Assembly (NCBI RefSeq): GCF_044359855.1
Contig: NZ_CP132291.1
Span: forward strand, 124,001-188,000
DNA length: 64,000 nucleotides
Direction: 5' to 3'
From: Rummeliibacillus pycnus_A
GTDB taxonomy: Bacteria; Bacillota; Bacilli; Bacillales_A; Planococcaceae
The notes beneath the pieces were generated by a model. That model did no database searches, was not told the DNA's origin, and worked only from the letters and a program-made list of their open reading frames with translations. The position numbers and the translations under genes are program-made. Shown one piece after another: positions 53,967-63,043 of this stretch. Within the stretch, counting starts at the first letter, position 1. The number at the start of each line of letters is the position of its first letter.

Positions 53967-55330
53967 AACAATTCTTTCGTTCTTTATTAGCAAAATATAT
54001 GTTAATTATTTTGACGGCTATATTTATTGTTCAAATTGCCTATCTAGTTATCGCCTTTTTTATGGTCAAGATAGATCATCATATAGAGAATAGTAATAAT
54101 AAAAGCCCAGAAGTAGTTGAAGCAAATTGGCATAGAGCTGCAAATAGTATTGAAAAAGATATAAATAAAAATATTTTCAGTCTTTTTGATAATTGGAAAG
54201 AGAAATATCCAGAAGCAACAATGTTTTGGATTGATCAGAACGGTGTTTTATCAGAAAAAGTAAATGTAAAACGTCAATTTCCGAATAAATGGGATTCATC
54301 TTATACAGCAAAATTTATGAAAGAAAGTTATGCTAATGATCCATTTACAGTTATTGCGTTTGTAGGAAAAGACAATTTCCATGGTTTTGTCGTTATACAA
54401 ATCCCAAGAAAAACCTTTAATCCTCCTATGGTAAAGGTAAATGAAAAATATGGCACGATGTTAAGTATTGTTATGTTGGCTATTATTATTCTCTTTATCG
54501 CTATTTCCTTCATCTTCTTCAGAGGCATTCGAAAAAGATTGTTACATTTGCAAGGCGCAATGACAATTCGGGATGTCGATCAACTCCCAATTGAAATTGA
54601 TCTGAAAAAGAAAGATGAAATTGGTCAGCTAGAACAAACGTTTAATCAAATGGTTATTGAGTTAAGAGAAAGTAAACAGCGTGAAAAGAAAGAAGAGCAA
54701 TTAAGAAGAGAATTAATCGCAAACCTTTCACATGATTTACGAACACCTTTAACGAAAATACGTGCGCAAACTTATACAATTAGTAAGGAGAAGTTATCGC
54801 AAGAAGGAATAAATGCAGTAAAAGGATTAGAGAAATCTGTTTTGAATATAGATCATTTAATTGAAAACTTAATGTCATATACATTACTAATGGCAAGTAA
54901 ATATAATTTTGATCCTTTAGAAGTAGATGTGGTTCGACAAGTGCGTGAGTGTATAGCTAGTTGGTATCCAGTATTTGAAAAAGAAGGATTTACTATTGAT
55001 GTGGAATTACAATCTTTTAATAATCACCAATGGCATGTTGATCCAATTTGGCTAGAAAGAATTTTAGATAATTTATTTCAAAATGTCCTTCGCCACGCCA
55101 AGGATGGATTATTTATCAAAGTGAAAACCGTATCGACGACACAATACGATGCGATATTCATTACTGACCATGGTAGAGGTATGAACAACCAATCTAATGA
55201 AAAAGGAGCGGGAATTGGATTATCGATAGTAGATTTAATGATAAAAAATATGGATCTTGAATGGGATATTCAATCGACCATTGATGGTACAACGATTACT
55301 ATTATGAATAACAACAAGATAAGGACATGA
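53963..55330 (+). CDS. Sensor histidine kinase
   Basis: A 455-residue kinase. Membrane helix 1 (about 12-34), an extracytoplasmic sensor of about 130 residues, helix 2 (about 167-188), a HAMP linker, the HisKA box LIANLSHDLRTPLTKI with the phospho-His, and HATPase boxes NLFQNVLRHA (N), DHGRGMN (G1) and GAGIGLSIV (G2). It phosphorylates the overlapping response regulator. The large outer loop differs from the short BceS-type loop, so it senses outside rather than through a transporter. Confidence 0.9.
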   Translation: MKQFFRSLLAKYMLIILTAIFIVQIAYLVIAFFMVKIDHHIENSNNKSPEVVEANWHRAANSIEKDINKNIFSLFDNWKEKYPEATMFWIDQNGVLSEKVNVKRQFPNKWDSSYTAKFMKESYANDPFTVIAFVGKDNFHGFVVIQIPRKTFNPPMVKVNEKYGTMLSIVMLAIIILFIAISFIFFRGIRKRLLHLQGAMTIRDVDQLPIEIDLKKKDEIGQLEQTFNQMVIELRESKQREKKEEQLRRELIANLSHDLRTPLTKIRAQTYTISKEKLSQEGINAVKGLEKSVLNIDHLIENLMSYTLLMASKYNFDPLEVDVVRQVRECIASWYPVFEKEGFTIDVELQSFNNHQWHVDPIWLERILDNLFQNVLRHAKDGLFIKVKTVSTTQYDAIFITDHGRGMNNQSNEKGAGIGLSIVDLMIKNMDLEWDIQSTIDGTTITIMNNNKIRT

Positions 55331-55455
55331 TATAAAATGGTTGGAGTTATTTGGAATATGGTTATTTCTTAAAACGACAAGAAGGAAGTTTTAGATAAAG
55401 TCACAGAAGTATCTGAGTGAAATGCAGTATTTTCTACCAATAGGAGGCAAATATA

Positions 55456-55944
55456 ATGAAAAATGAAATTCATATAAAGTTAATTGAGTCCAATTCGGAA
55501 GATAAGAATATATTAGAAAATTTATTTCAGTATTACTTACATGATTTGTCTGAGTATACGGAGAATCTTAGTTTAGAAAGTGATGGTAAGTTTGATAGTA
55601 GCGATGTAGAACTTTTTATCACACAAGACAATTTACTTCCAATAAAAATATTATTGAACGACGAAATAATTGGATTTATTTTCTTAATAAAAGGTAAAAC
55701 AGTGGATTATGTTATCAATGATATGTTCATTTTAAGAAAGTTCCGTAGCAAAGGATTGGGAAAAGTAGTAACTAAAATTATTTTTGATCAATATAAAGGG
55801 TCATATGCTGTAATGCAATTAGTTAACAATAAACCAGCAATTACATTTTGGCATGCTATATATCACAATTCTCAGATTGAATATGAAGAAAATGAATTAG
55901 TTTCAGGTGAAGATCTATGTCTAATACAAAAGTTTAAGGTATAA
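55456..55944 (+). CDS. GNAT family N-acetyltransferase
   Basis: A 162-residue GNAT protein. NDMFILRKFRSKGLGKVVTKIIFDQY is the strand-loop-helix that binds acetyl-CoA (R-x-x-G-x-G), and QLVNNKPAITFWHAIYH the C-terminal part. Similar proteins acetylate small amines; substrate unknown. TAGGAGGCAA precedes the ATG. It lies alone between the two-component system and a gap of 900 bases. Confidence 0.83.
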   Translation: MKNEIHIKLIESNSEDKNILENLFQYYLHDLSEYTENLSLESDGKFDSSDVELFITQDNLLPIKILLNDEIIGFIFLIKGKTVDYVINDMFILRKFRSKGLGKVVTKIIFDQYKGSYAVMQLVNNKPAITFWHAIYHNSQIEYEENELVSGEDLCLIQKFKV

Positions 55945-56109
55945 CAGCTAAGAAATAAAAATTCAAACATAAATGTTTCTTACATTAAATGAATTAAATA
56001 TTCTCTGTTTATAGAGATGTTTTTCCTATTGTTCATTTATTCCAGCAATATATATTATTAAAGAAATAAGAGTGAACAACAATGGGAAGAAGAACCTGAA
56101 ATTTATAAG

Positions 56110-56148
56110 GGTTTGGGAATAGGTAATCTGTTCCCAAACTTTCTTTAT
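56110..56148 (+). terminator. Hairpin terminator
   Basis: GTTTGGGAATAG pairs perfectly with CTGTTCCCAAAC, followed by TTTCTTT. The rest of 55945-56515 has no gene. Confidence 0.8.
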
Positions 56149-56529
56149 GTCTAATATGTACATTCGCTTTTTTTATATAGAGTCAAACAAATTTTTCGAT
56201 ATTGTAGTACCATCTTATCTTCAACTTAATTTCCTCCCTTGAGAAATCATTAGTTACTTTTGATTATCTACTCTCCGATAAAAAAGTTTTTCTGAATTGT
56301 AATTAACATATCAAGATACTTCAAATAAATATATACCTGAATTATTCACAGTAACTTCATGAGTTGTGGAATTTAGGGGAATTGATTGTTTTCTTTGTCT
56401 TAAAAGAATAAAGTGCTGATTTTACCTCTATGACTGTAGCTTCAGATTTCCGGATTGAAGAAGTGCTGTTTTTGGCAGTGTTGTTTTAACCTTAACAAAA
56501 ATAGATTAATTTATTTTTCTAAATTTGTA

Positions 56530-56650
56530 TACGTGGGTAGAAACTGCGAGACTCCAGCGGAAAAACAAGTAAGAGAGACCCCGGAGCGAACGCAGTGAGT
56601 GAGGAGGCTTTCTTGCTTGTCCGGGGAAAGGGAGTGGTTTCTACCAACCC
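56530..56650 (+). repeat. GC-rich repeat core with variant closing stem
   Basis: GGTAGAAACTGC at the left pairs with GTGGTTTCTACC at the right. Between lie GAGACTCCAGCGGAAAAACA, GAGACCCCGGAGCGAACGCA and GAGGAGGCTTTCTTGCTTGTC, versions of the core found at 895, 18345, 26755 and 38815. No terminal inverted repeats of family A or B were seen around it. Confidence 0.65.
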
Positions 56651-56856
56651 CGTTCACAAACGTAATCTTTGAAAAAACATCTTCACTTATTTGATGTATA
56701 GCAAAAGTCGAATAAAGTCGATTATATCAGCTTTGTTCAGCTTTTGAAGAAATCTATGAATAATTTTGGATATAGTGATTTTTTAAACAAAATTTAAACT
56801 TACTACTAACCTGGTTTTAACCTTCATTTTCTAAGATAGAAAATGAGGTGAGAGAC

Positions 56857-57768
56857 ATGGAATATATAGTACACACAGAGAACTTATCAAAAACGTTTGG
56901 AAAAGAAGTAGCAGTTAATGGAGTAGAGTTGAAAATACCTAAAAAAGAAATATATGGATTTTTGGGGCCGAACGGAGCAGGAAAGACGACAACAATTCGT
57001 ATGCTTTTAGGTTTAATGAAGCCTACTTCTGGGGACATCCACATTTTTGGGAAAGATTTAAAAAAAGATAGAATAGAGATATTACGGAAAGTCGGATCAT
57101 TAGTTGAAAATCCATCTTACTATCCACATTTGACTGCATATGAAAATTTAGAGGCAATAAGAATAATTTTAGATGTACCGCCATCAAGAATTCATGAAGT
57201 ATTAGAAATTGTGCGTTTAACAGAAGCGAGTAATAAAAAAGTAAAAGGTTTTTCACTAGGAATGAAGCAACGATTAGGGATTGCAGCAGCGTTGTTGCAT
57301 AATCCCGAATTGTTAATCTTAGATGAACCAACGAATGGATTAGATCCATCAGGAATAATTGAAATGCGAGAACTAATTAAAAGCCTTCCAACCAAATTTG
57401 GTATAACAGTCCTTATATCAAGTCATTTATTATCTGAGATTGATCAAATGGCAACAACTGTAGGAATCGTAAATAAGGGAAAGCTAATCTTCCAAGATTC
57501 TATCGATGCAATGCGCTTATATGCACAGCAAAACGTATCGTTAACTGTAAGTGATGGTGAGAAAGCATGTAGATCATTACTAGCTAATGGAATAAAAGCT
57601 ACATATAAGAATGACCATATTGAGCTATCTGATTGTTCAAATGAAAAAGTAGCACAAACTGTAGAAACTCTTGTTCATGACGGATTTTCTATATATCGAG
57701 TTGAAGAAGAAAAAAGATCATTAGAAGAAATCTTCCTTCAAATGACGAGGGGAGAGAAATGGGCATGA
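56857..57768 (+). CDS. ABC transporter ATP-binding protein (bacitracin/lantibiotic-protection type)
   Basis: A 303-residue ATPase: Walker A GPNGAGKTTT, LSLGMKQ-like signature FSLGMKQRLGIAAALL, Walker B LLILDEPTNGLDPSG, switch SSHLLSEI. The LGMKQRLGIA signature and GFLGPNGAGKTT context match the BcrA/NisF/EpiF group, which expels antimicrobial peptides from the membrane. First of three genes, with two permeases following. ATG 56857 has GAGGTGAGAG upstream. Confidence 0.87.
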   Translation: MEYIVHTENLSKTFGKEVAVNGVELKIPKKEIYGFLGPNGAGKTTTIRMLLGLMKPTSGDIHIFGKDLKKDRIEILRKVGSLVENPSYYPHLTAYENLEAIRIILDVPPSRIHEVLEIVRLTEASNKKVKGFSLGMKQRLGIAAALLHNPELLILDEPTNGLDPSGIIEMRELIKSLPTKFGITVLISSHLLSEIDQMATTVGIVNKGKLIFQDSIDAMRLYAQQNVSLTVSDGEKACRSLLANGIKATYKNDHIELSDCSNEKVAQTVETLVHDGFSIYRVEEEKRSLEEIFLQMTRGEKWA

Positions 57769-58475
57769 TTCGAAATCTAATCGTGACAGATTTTCTTAAA
57801 ATAAAGCGGAAAGGTTTTTGGTTTTTAACATTTCTAGGATCATTCGGTGTTGTTGCGATGCAAATGGTCAATTATGGTGTTCGAAAAGATTATCTTTTAC
57901 AGCAAAGTGACGATGATTGGGGCTATTATTTAGACAATGTCAGTTCATTTACGCCGTTGGCTATTGTATTAGGAATTGCCATTTTAACATCTTTAATGGC
58001 AAGTCTGGAAGATGAAACAAATGCATGGAAACAGTTGATTGCATTACCAGTTACAAAAATTAATGTCTACTTATCCAAATTTACAGTTGTTTTTTGTTTG
58101 TTATTTTTATCATCTTTCTTATTAATGATCTTTACACTTGGATTTGGTGTTTTTCTTGATTTAGGAGATCCGATTCCATATATAAATATACTTAAATATA
58201 GTTTTTATCCAATCTTGGCTGCATTGCCAGTATTGGCGCTACAACTATGGATTGCAGTTGTTAGCCAAAATCAAGCAATTCCAATTACTACAGGAATAAT
58301 AGGTACTATATTAGCCTTTGCAGGTTCTGCTTTACCAGATTGGATGATTTGGAAGTGGCCATCATTAATGAATGAATGGGAGAAACCAATCATAAATGTT
58401 GTGCTAGGAATTAGTGTTGGAATCGTCTTATATATTGTTGGAATGGTTGATTTTAATAGAAGGGACGTGAAATAA
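57765..58475 (+). CDS. ABC transporter permease 1 (MutE/EpiE/BcrB-like)
   Basis: A 236-residue membrane protein of the ABC2_membrane_4 type with six helices. LMASLEDETNAWKQLIALPVTKINVYLSKF is the conserved cytosolic loop of lantibiotic-immunity permeases. ATG 57765 overlaps the ATPase stop (ATGA) and is 8 bases from GGGGAGAG; ATG 57759 is too close to it. Functions with the second permease. Confidence 0.82.
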   Translation: MIRNLIVTDFLKIKRKGFWFLTFLGSFGVVAMQMVNYGVRKDYLLQQSDDDWGYYLDNVSSFTPLAIVLGIAILTSLMASLEDETNAWKQLIALPVTKINVYLSKFTVVFCLLFLSSFLLMIFTLGFGVFLDLGDPIPYINILKYSFYPILAALPVLALQLWIAVVSQNQAIPITTGIIGTILAFAGSALPDWMIWKWPSLMNEWEKPIINVVLGISVGIVLYIVGMVDFNRRDVK

Positions 58476-59198
58476 ATGCTAGCTATTTTACAATCAGAAT
58501 GGTTTAAATTACGCAAATCCAAAATAACAACCATCATTATAATAGGACCATTAATCGGGCTAATGACTGGTATTAATTCACCTCTTGAATTGAAGGTAAG
58601 TGAATGGGAACAGGCATTGTTATATATGAATTTAACATATGCATTACTATTTTTACCGCTTGTTACGGGTGTGCTGGCTAGTCTTATATGTAGATATGAA
58701 CATCAAGCGGGGGGATGGAAACAACTTTTGGCACTACCTGTTTCAAGAGGGCAAGTATTTGTTGCTAAATATATTATTTTAATGTTAATTGTTTTGGTCA
58801 TTCAAATTTTATATTTTTGTGCATTATTTGCAGTAGGTGCTATAAGAGGATTTAGTGAACCTTTTCCTATAGAAATTATCTGGAAATGTATTTTAGGGGG
58901 ATGGGTTGCGACATTCCCATTAGTTGCTTTTCAATTATGGATGTCCATCATATTTAATAGTTTTGCATTACCATTTGCTATCAATGTGATCTTCACATTA
59001 CCTTCAATATTGGCTATCAATTCAGAACGTGTCGGTCCCTATTATTTATGGGCACAACCCTTTTCGATGATGTATGTTGGTGGAGAAACAAGTGATGTAT
59101 TTTACATTCCTTGGGAACAATTGATAACTGTTGTCGGAGGAGGATTTATATTGTTCTTTCTTTGTGGATACTTATATTTTCAAAGAAAAGCTGTATAG
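58476..59198 (+). CDS. ABC transporter permease 2 (MutG/EpiG-like)
   Basis: A 240-residue membrane protein related to permease 1: CRYEHQAGGWKQLLALPVSRGQVFVAKY is its version of the WKQLLALPVS loop. Six hydrophobic segments. The paired paralogous permeases (E and G type) with one ATPase are the usual lantibiotic-protection set (FEG), here without a lantibiotic gene, so a defence or self-protection exporter. ATG directly abuts the stop of permease 1. Confidence 0.82.
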   Translation: MLAILQSEWFKLRKSKITTIIIIGPLIGLMTGINSPLELKVSEWEQALLYMNLTYALLFLPLVTGVLASLICRYEHQAGGWKQLLALPVSRGQVFVAKYIILMLIVLVIQILYFCALFAVGAIRGFSEPFPIEIIWKCILGGWVATFPLVAFQLWMSIIFNSFALPFAINVIFTLPSILAINSERVGPYYLWAQPFSMMYVGGETSDVFYIPWEQLITVVGGGFILFFLCGYLYFQRKAV

Positions 59199-59279
59199 AA
59201 AACATATTACGATTTCAGAATATTATGTATAATTAATAGTGTTTAAATTATGTTTTTAATGACAGCGGGGGTGTAATGT

Positions 59280-60239
59280 TTGAAAACACGTGTAACAGAA
59301 ATATTAGGGATTAAGTATCCAATCATTCAAGGAGGGCTTGCTTATTTAGCTTATGCGGAACTTGCTGCGGCTGTATCAAATGCGGGCGGTCTAGGTCAAA
59401 TTACAGCTGCGACTTTAGGGACTCCTGAAAAACTTCGTGAAGAGATTCACAAGGTTCGAGCATTAACCAAAAATCCATTTGGTGTGAATTTTGCAATTTC
59501 AAGACATGATCGAAAATACGAAGATTTGTTGGAAGTGGCAATTGAAGAAAAGGTGCCTGCTATTTCGATTACAGGTGGTAACCCGAAACCGGTTCTTGAA
59601 AGAGTGAAGGATGAAGGCATAAAAACAATGGTGCTTATTTCTGGTGTTAGACAAGCACAAAAGGCGGAACAACTTGGTGCTGATATTGTCATGGCAGTTG
59701 GACAAGAGGGCGGAGGACATTTAGGCCGTGAAGATCTCGGTACTATAGTACTTGTACCAAGGGTAGCGGAATCTGTATCAATACCAGTTTTAGCTAGTGG
59801 TGGAATTGGCGATGGAAGGGGTTTGCTTGCCGCATTTGCACTTGGAGCAGAAGGGATTGAAATGGGCACTCGTTTCATAGCGACAAAAGAATGTGTACAT
59901 GCAAATGATGTATATAAAGAAGCACTTATAAACGCAAAAGAAACAGATACAATTGTAATCGAGAGATCCTTAGGTACTCCTGGTCGTGCTTTAAAAACAG
60001 AATTTACTGAAGAAATTGTAATTCGTGAACAAAAAGAAGCTACCTATGAAGATTTAAAAGATTTGATTAGTGGGCGAGCGAATCGTAAATATATTTATGA
60101 AGGTAATATAAAAGAAGGTTTTGGATGGGCTGGTCAGGTTATGGGGCTGATCAATGATATACCTACTGTGCAGGAATTGTTTGATGAGATTATTCATAAT
60201 GCAAATGAAGGAAGAAAAAGAATAAATAATATTTTATAA
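59280..60239 (+). CDS. Nitronate monooxygenase / FabK-like FMN protein
   Basis: A 319-residue TIM-barrel flavoprotein. ILGIKYPIIQGGLAYLAYAELAAAVSNAGGLGQITAAT opens the 2-nitropropane-dioxygenase/FabK family, GQEGGGHLGRE holds the phosphate/active His, and PVLASGGIGDGRGLLAAFAL and GIEMGTRF bind FMN. It oxidises nitronates, or might be an enoyl-ACP reductase (FabK). TTG start at 59280 with GCGGGGGTG upstream; the ATG at 59276 is out of frame. Confidence 0.85.
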   Translation: MKTRVTEILGIKYPIIQGGLAYLAYAELAAAVSNAGGLGQITAATLGTPEKLREEIHKVRALTKNPFGVNFAISRHDRKYEDLLEVAIEEKVPAISITGGNPKPVLERVKDEGIKTMVLISGVRQAQKAEQLGADIVMAVGQEGGGHLGREDLGTIVLVPRVAESVSIPVLASGGIGDGRGLLAAFALGAEGIEMGTRFIATKECVHANDVYKEALINAKETDTIVIERSLGTPGRALKTEFTEEIVIREQKEATYEDLKDLISGRANRKYIYEGNIKEGFGWAGQVMGLINDIPTVQELFDEIIHNANEGRKRINNIL

Positions 60240-60251
60240 GTGAATCAATTT

Positions 60252-60279
60252 TTGCCTCTTCTATAGGAAGGGGCTTTTG
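60252..60279 (+). terminator. Terminator after the nitronate monooxygenase gene
   Basis: GCCTCTTC pairs with GGAAGGGGC (one G-T pair), followed by TTTTGT. Confidence 0.6.
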
Positions 60280-60364
60280 TCTATTAAAATAATTATTGAA
60301 TAAATAGTTTTAAATTATACAAAATTATGGTAATATTCTAATTATTATGTAAGGGGGAATAATT

Positions 60365-60424
60365 ATGAAAAACATTATCGATATGAAAGAGAACAGAACT
60401 TTAAAAGGTAAACTTAGCGAATAA
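60365..60424 (+). CDS. 19-residue possible leader peptide
   Basis: ATG, then MKNIIDMKENRTLKGKLSE and TAA. A strong ribosome site (AAGGGGGA) lies 7 bases upstream, so it is likely translated. It ends within the first arm of a 10-bp perfect stem (AGCGAATAAT/ATTATTCGCT, 60416-60447), and a second stem using the same right arm (ATTATT/AATAAT, 60438-60455) abuts the AGGAGG of the methyltransferase. This resembles the leader/attenuator layout of inducible resistance genes. It could also be a gene remnant. Confidence 0.5.
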   Translation: MKNIIDMKENRTLKGKLSE

Positions 60425-60468
60425 TAAATAGTGCTCAATTATTCGCTTGAATAATAGGAGGAGCATAA

Positions 60469-61098
60469 ATGTTAAATAAACAAGGTTTTAATTTATGGGC
60501 AAATGATTACGATCAAACAGTACAATTAAGTGAAGAAAGTAATCACTATCCATTTGCAGGATATAAAACGATTTTAAATACCATTTTCAATGAAATCATG
60601 CAAAAGAAACAATCCAAAGTATTGGATATAGGATTTGGTACAGCTGTGCTAACGAGTAAGCTCTATGAAGAGGGACACAGTATAGATGGTCTAGATTTTT
60701 CTTCAGAGATGATTAAAATTGCACAAGCTAAAATGCCGACTGCACGATTAATGGAGTGGGATATTTCGAAGGGATTCCCCATTTCATTAAAAAATAATAA
60801 GTATGACTTCATCATCAGCACATATACGTTACACCACTTATCAAATGAAGAAAAAATTTCTTTTATTAGAAACTTATTATCTTTGTTAGAAGAGGATGGG
60901 AAAATAATAATTGGTGATATCGCCTTCAAGACAAGGGAACAACTCGGAACTTGTAGAGAAGAAAGTAATAATTATTGGGACGAAGATGAATTTTATTTTG
61001 TTGAAGAAGAACTACATCCATTATTGAAAGAATTCTGCCAATGTGAGTTTCATCCGATATCACATTGCGGTGGTGTATTTATAATTACAAGACGGTAA
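60469..61098 (+). CDS. SAM-dependent class I methyltransferase (YrrT-like)
   Basis: A 209-residue Rossmann methyltransferase. FNLWANDYDQTVQLSEES opens it much like B. subtilis YrrT. Motif I is VLDIGFGTAVLTSKLYEEG, motif II acidic GLDFSSEMIKIAQ, and ISTYTLHHLSNEEKI and LEEDGKIIIGDIAF give motifs IV-VI. It transfers a methyl group to a small molecule (no RNA-binding domain). AGGAGG precedes the ATG. A possible leader peptide is upstream. Confidence 0.85.
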   Translation: MLNKQGFNLWANDYDQTVQLSEESNHYPFAGYKTILNTIFNEIMQKKQSKVLDIGFGTAVLTSKLYEEGHSIDGLDFSSEMIKIAQAKMPTARLMEWDISKGFPISLKNNKYDFIISTYTLHHLSNEEKISFIRNLLSLLEEDGKIIIGDIAFKTREQLGTCREESNNYWDEDEFYFVEEELHPLLKEFCQCEFHPISHCGGVFIITRR

Positions 61099-61107
61099 AA
61101 CTGAACA

Positions 61108-61152
61108 AACTGTAGGTAAACTTAAAGGTAAAAGTTTATTTACAGTTTTTTG
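61108..61152 (+). terminator. Terminator after the methyltransferase gene
   Basis: AACTGTAGGTAAACTT pairs with AAGTTTATTTACAGTT, followed by TTTTT. Confidence 0.8.
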
Positions 61153-61195
61153 ACGTTGGCTTTGTTATATGAAATTTTGGAAGGCTGTAATTACA

Positions 61196-61360
61196 ATGGA
61201 AAACAATCGCCTGCAGCAAATGATTGAATAATAACAGTTTTGTTAAACAAACAAGACTTAACTTTAACAACAGAATCCAATCGAATCTTTTTCATATTTA
61301 TTGATGACAATGGAGAAAATAAAAAGAAATTAAATCAAATTATCATTTTATTGATGTAGG
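61196..61360 (+). pseudogene. Possible frameshifted small gene remnant
   Basis: A short frame (MENNRLQQMIE, stop) from 61196 is followed by an open stretch in a different frame up to 61360 (ITVLLNKQDLTLTTESNRIF, then a stop after ILLM). Joined by one frameshift they would give a small protein of about 50 residues. No family is recognised, and this may be chance. Confidence 0.25.
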
Positions 61361-61370
61361 AGGGCCTGTG

Positions 61371-62039
61371 ATGAATATAACGATTGAATGGGTATACAGG
61401 ACACCAAAAGGAACCGAAACTTTATTTCGTTCAGACGAAATACCAGCAGAACAAGGATTGAAGATTGCTCAAGATTTGGAGAAAACGGGCCGTGCGAAGA
61501 GAATTACTTTTATCGATCAATTTGATAGCACTTGGACCATCAAAGAAATGAAAAGGTATTTAAAAGAAGTCGAAGGAGAACCTCATAATATTACCGTATA
61601 TTTTGATGGTGGTTTTGACATAGGGACAGGCATCGCAGGATTAGGATGTGTTATTTACTTTGAAAAGAATGGGAAGCCATATCGTGTACGGAAAAATGCG
61701 CAAACATTTGGACTAAATTCAAATAACGAATCAGAATATGCAGCACTTCATTTAAGTATTGTTGAACTCGAACTCCTAAATGTAAAAACGATGCCAATCA
61801 GGTTTATCGGAGATTCTCAAGTAGTAATTAGTCAGATGAATGGTGATTGGGCAGTACTCGAACCTGAGTTAGCAAAGTGGGCTGACCGTATTGATGACAA
61901 GCTGAAAGAATTAGGAATTCAACCAGAGTACGAACATGTGTCACGAAAAATGAACACAGAAGCTGACCGTCTTGCAACACAAGCAATACATGGAATTGAA
62001 ATTATTGCACAGGTTGAATTGATTCTTGAAAATGATTAA
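61371..62039 (+). CDS. RNase HI-like (reverse-transcriptase-like) protein, YpeP-like
   Basis: A 222-residue protein. An N-terminal domain of about 70 residues is followed by an RNase H fold with all four carboxylates: TVYFDGGFDIG, NNESEYAALHL, RFIGDSQVV and NTEADRLATQA. It probably degrades RNA in RNA-DNA hybrids, though B. subtilis YpeP was reported to be inactive or weak. ATG 61371 has GTAGGAGGGCC upstream; GTG 61368 is in frame just before. Confidence 0.83.
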   Translation: MNITIEWVYRTPKGTETLFRSDEIPAEQGLKIAQDLEKTGRAKRITFIDQFDSTWTIKEMKRYLKEVEGEPHNITVYFDGGFDIGTGIAGLGCVIYFEKNGKPYRVRKNAQTFGLNSNNESEYAALHLSIVELELLNVKTMPIRFIGDSQVVISQMNGDWAVLEPELAKWADRIDDKLKELGIQPEYEHVSRKMNTEADRLATQAIHGIEIIAQVELILEND

Positions 62040-62192
62040 CTTCTACAACTATTTTATACTAAGCACATGCTAATTACTCTTAAATATTCCTTTAAAATTT
62101 TTAATTTGACTTAATTGACCTATGTTTAATATTCGATTGAATGGGAATAATTTTAGTGTAAGGTCAAAAAGCTGAATATATGGAGGAATAGC

Positions 62193-62876
62193 ATGAAAAA
62201 GAATGGTTTAATGGTAGTAATCCTAACTTTTGTTGCAGTCTTGGGTTTATCTGCTTGTGGTACCACTCACACAGGTAAGAACGAAGCAAATAAGAATGTA
62301 AACGTAGCGCCTGATGATAATATGAATACGCACGACAATACGTATCCAAGTACAACACCAGCGCCAACCACACCACCGGCACCAAACGCACCAGCACCAA
62401 CTACACCAGATCATAATCTTACAAATGATCATACCGATATGAATAAATCGACTACAGGTATTGTTCCGACTGGCGTTAAAAAAGCGGTGAATCCTAAGTA
62501 TCCTGATGGTAGTCAGGTAACCATCAATGCAAACCTTGTGGAGGGTATGAAGGGAGCAAAGGCTACTATTGTTGGCGCATATGACACAGTTGCTTATTCA
62601 GTATCATACACACCAGCAACAGGTGGAGCAGTGGTAAAAAATCACAAATGGGTAATTCAGGAAGAGATTCGAAGTGCTGATAATAAAACACTTCAACCAG
62701 GAGCTAAAGTAACACTTGAAGCTGACCATTTACCAGGTATGAAGGGAGCCATGGCTACTATTGATTCAGTAAAGAAAACAACAGTGTATATGGTGAACTA
62801 TACACCAACTAATGGTGGAACTGAAGTGAAAAATTATCAATGGCTTATCGAAAGTGAATTATCACCGGTAAAGTAA
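62193..62876 (+). CDS. YdhK family lipoprotein (two DUF1541 repeats)
   Basis: A 227-residue lipoprotein. The signal ends in LSAC, then a Thr/Pro/Ala/Asn-rich stretch (residues 45-80, with TTPAPTTPPAPNAPAPTT), and two DUF1541 repeats (about 100-160 and 165-225), each with GMKGAxATI, YxVxYTPxxGG and a Lys-rich end with W. It sits on the outer membrane face; function not known, copper- or lipid-related roles have been suggested for relatives. GGAGGAATAGC precedes the ATG. Confidence 0.85.
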   Translation: MKKNGLMVVILTFVAVLGLSACGTTHTGKNEANKNVNVAPDDNMNTHDNTYPSTTPAPTTPPAPNAPAPTTPDHNLTNDHTDMNKSTTGIVPTGVKKAVNPKYPDGSQVTINANLVEGMKGAKATIVGAYDTVAYSVSYTPATGGAVVKNHKWVIQEEIRSADNKTLQPGAKVTLEADHLPGMKGAMATIDSVKKTTVYMVNYTPTNGGTEVKNYQWLIESELSPVK

Positions 62877-62913
62877 AAGCAGTTTAATTTTCATTAGGGA
62901 AAACTCAATAATA

Positions 62914-62957
62914 AAAAACCTACATTCTGATTTAAAAGTCAAATGTAGGTTTTTATA
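62914..62957. terminator. Bidirectional terminator between convergent genes
   Basis: AAAAACCTACATT pairs with AATGTAGGTTTTT. Confidence 0.9.
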
Positions 62958-62979
62958 TTTCGAAAAATTTTACCCGTTT

Positions 62980-63035
62980 AAAGGGTCCGTTTGTAGCAGA
63001 TCATCCAAATCTGGATATTAAAATGTGATTATAAA
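62980..63035 (+). repeat. Right-end relic of a family A element
   Basis: CCGTTTGTAGCAGATCATCC, then AAATCTGGATATTAAAATGTG follows the right-end flank of the other family A copies (GTAGCGGAACATCCAAATCT, ATATTAAAAG). No core or left end is present. Confidence 0.45.
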
Positions 63036-63043
63036 CTTATCCA

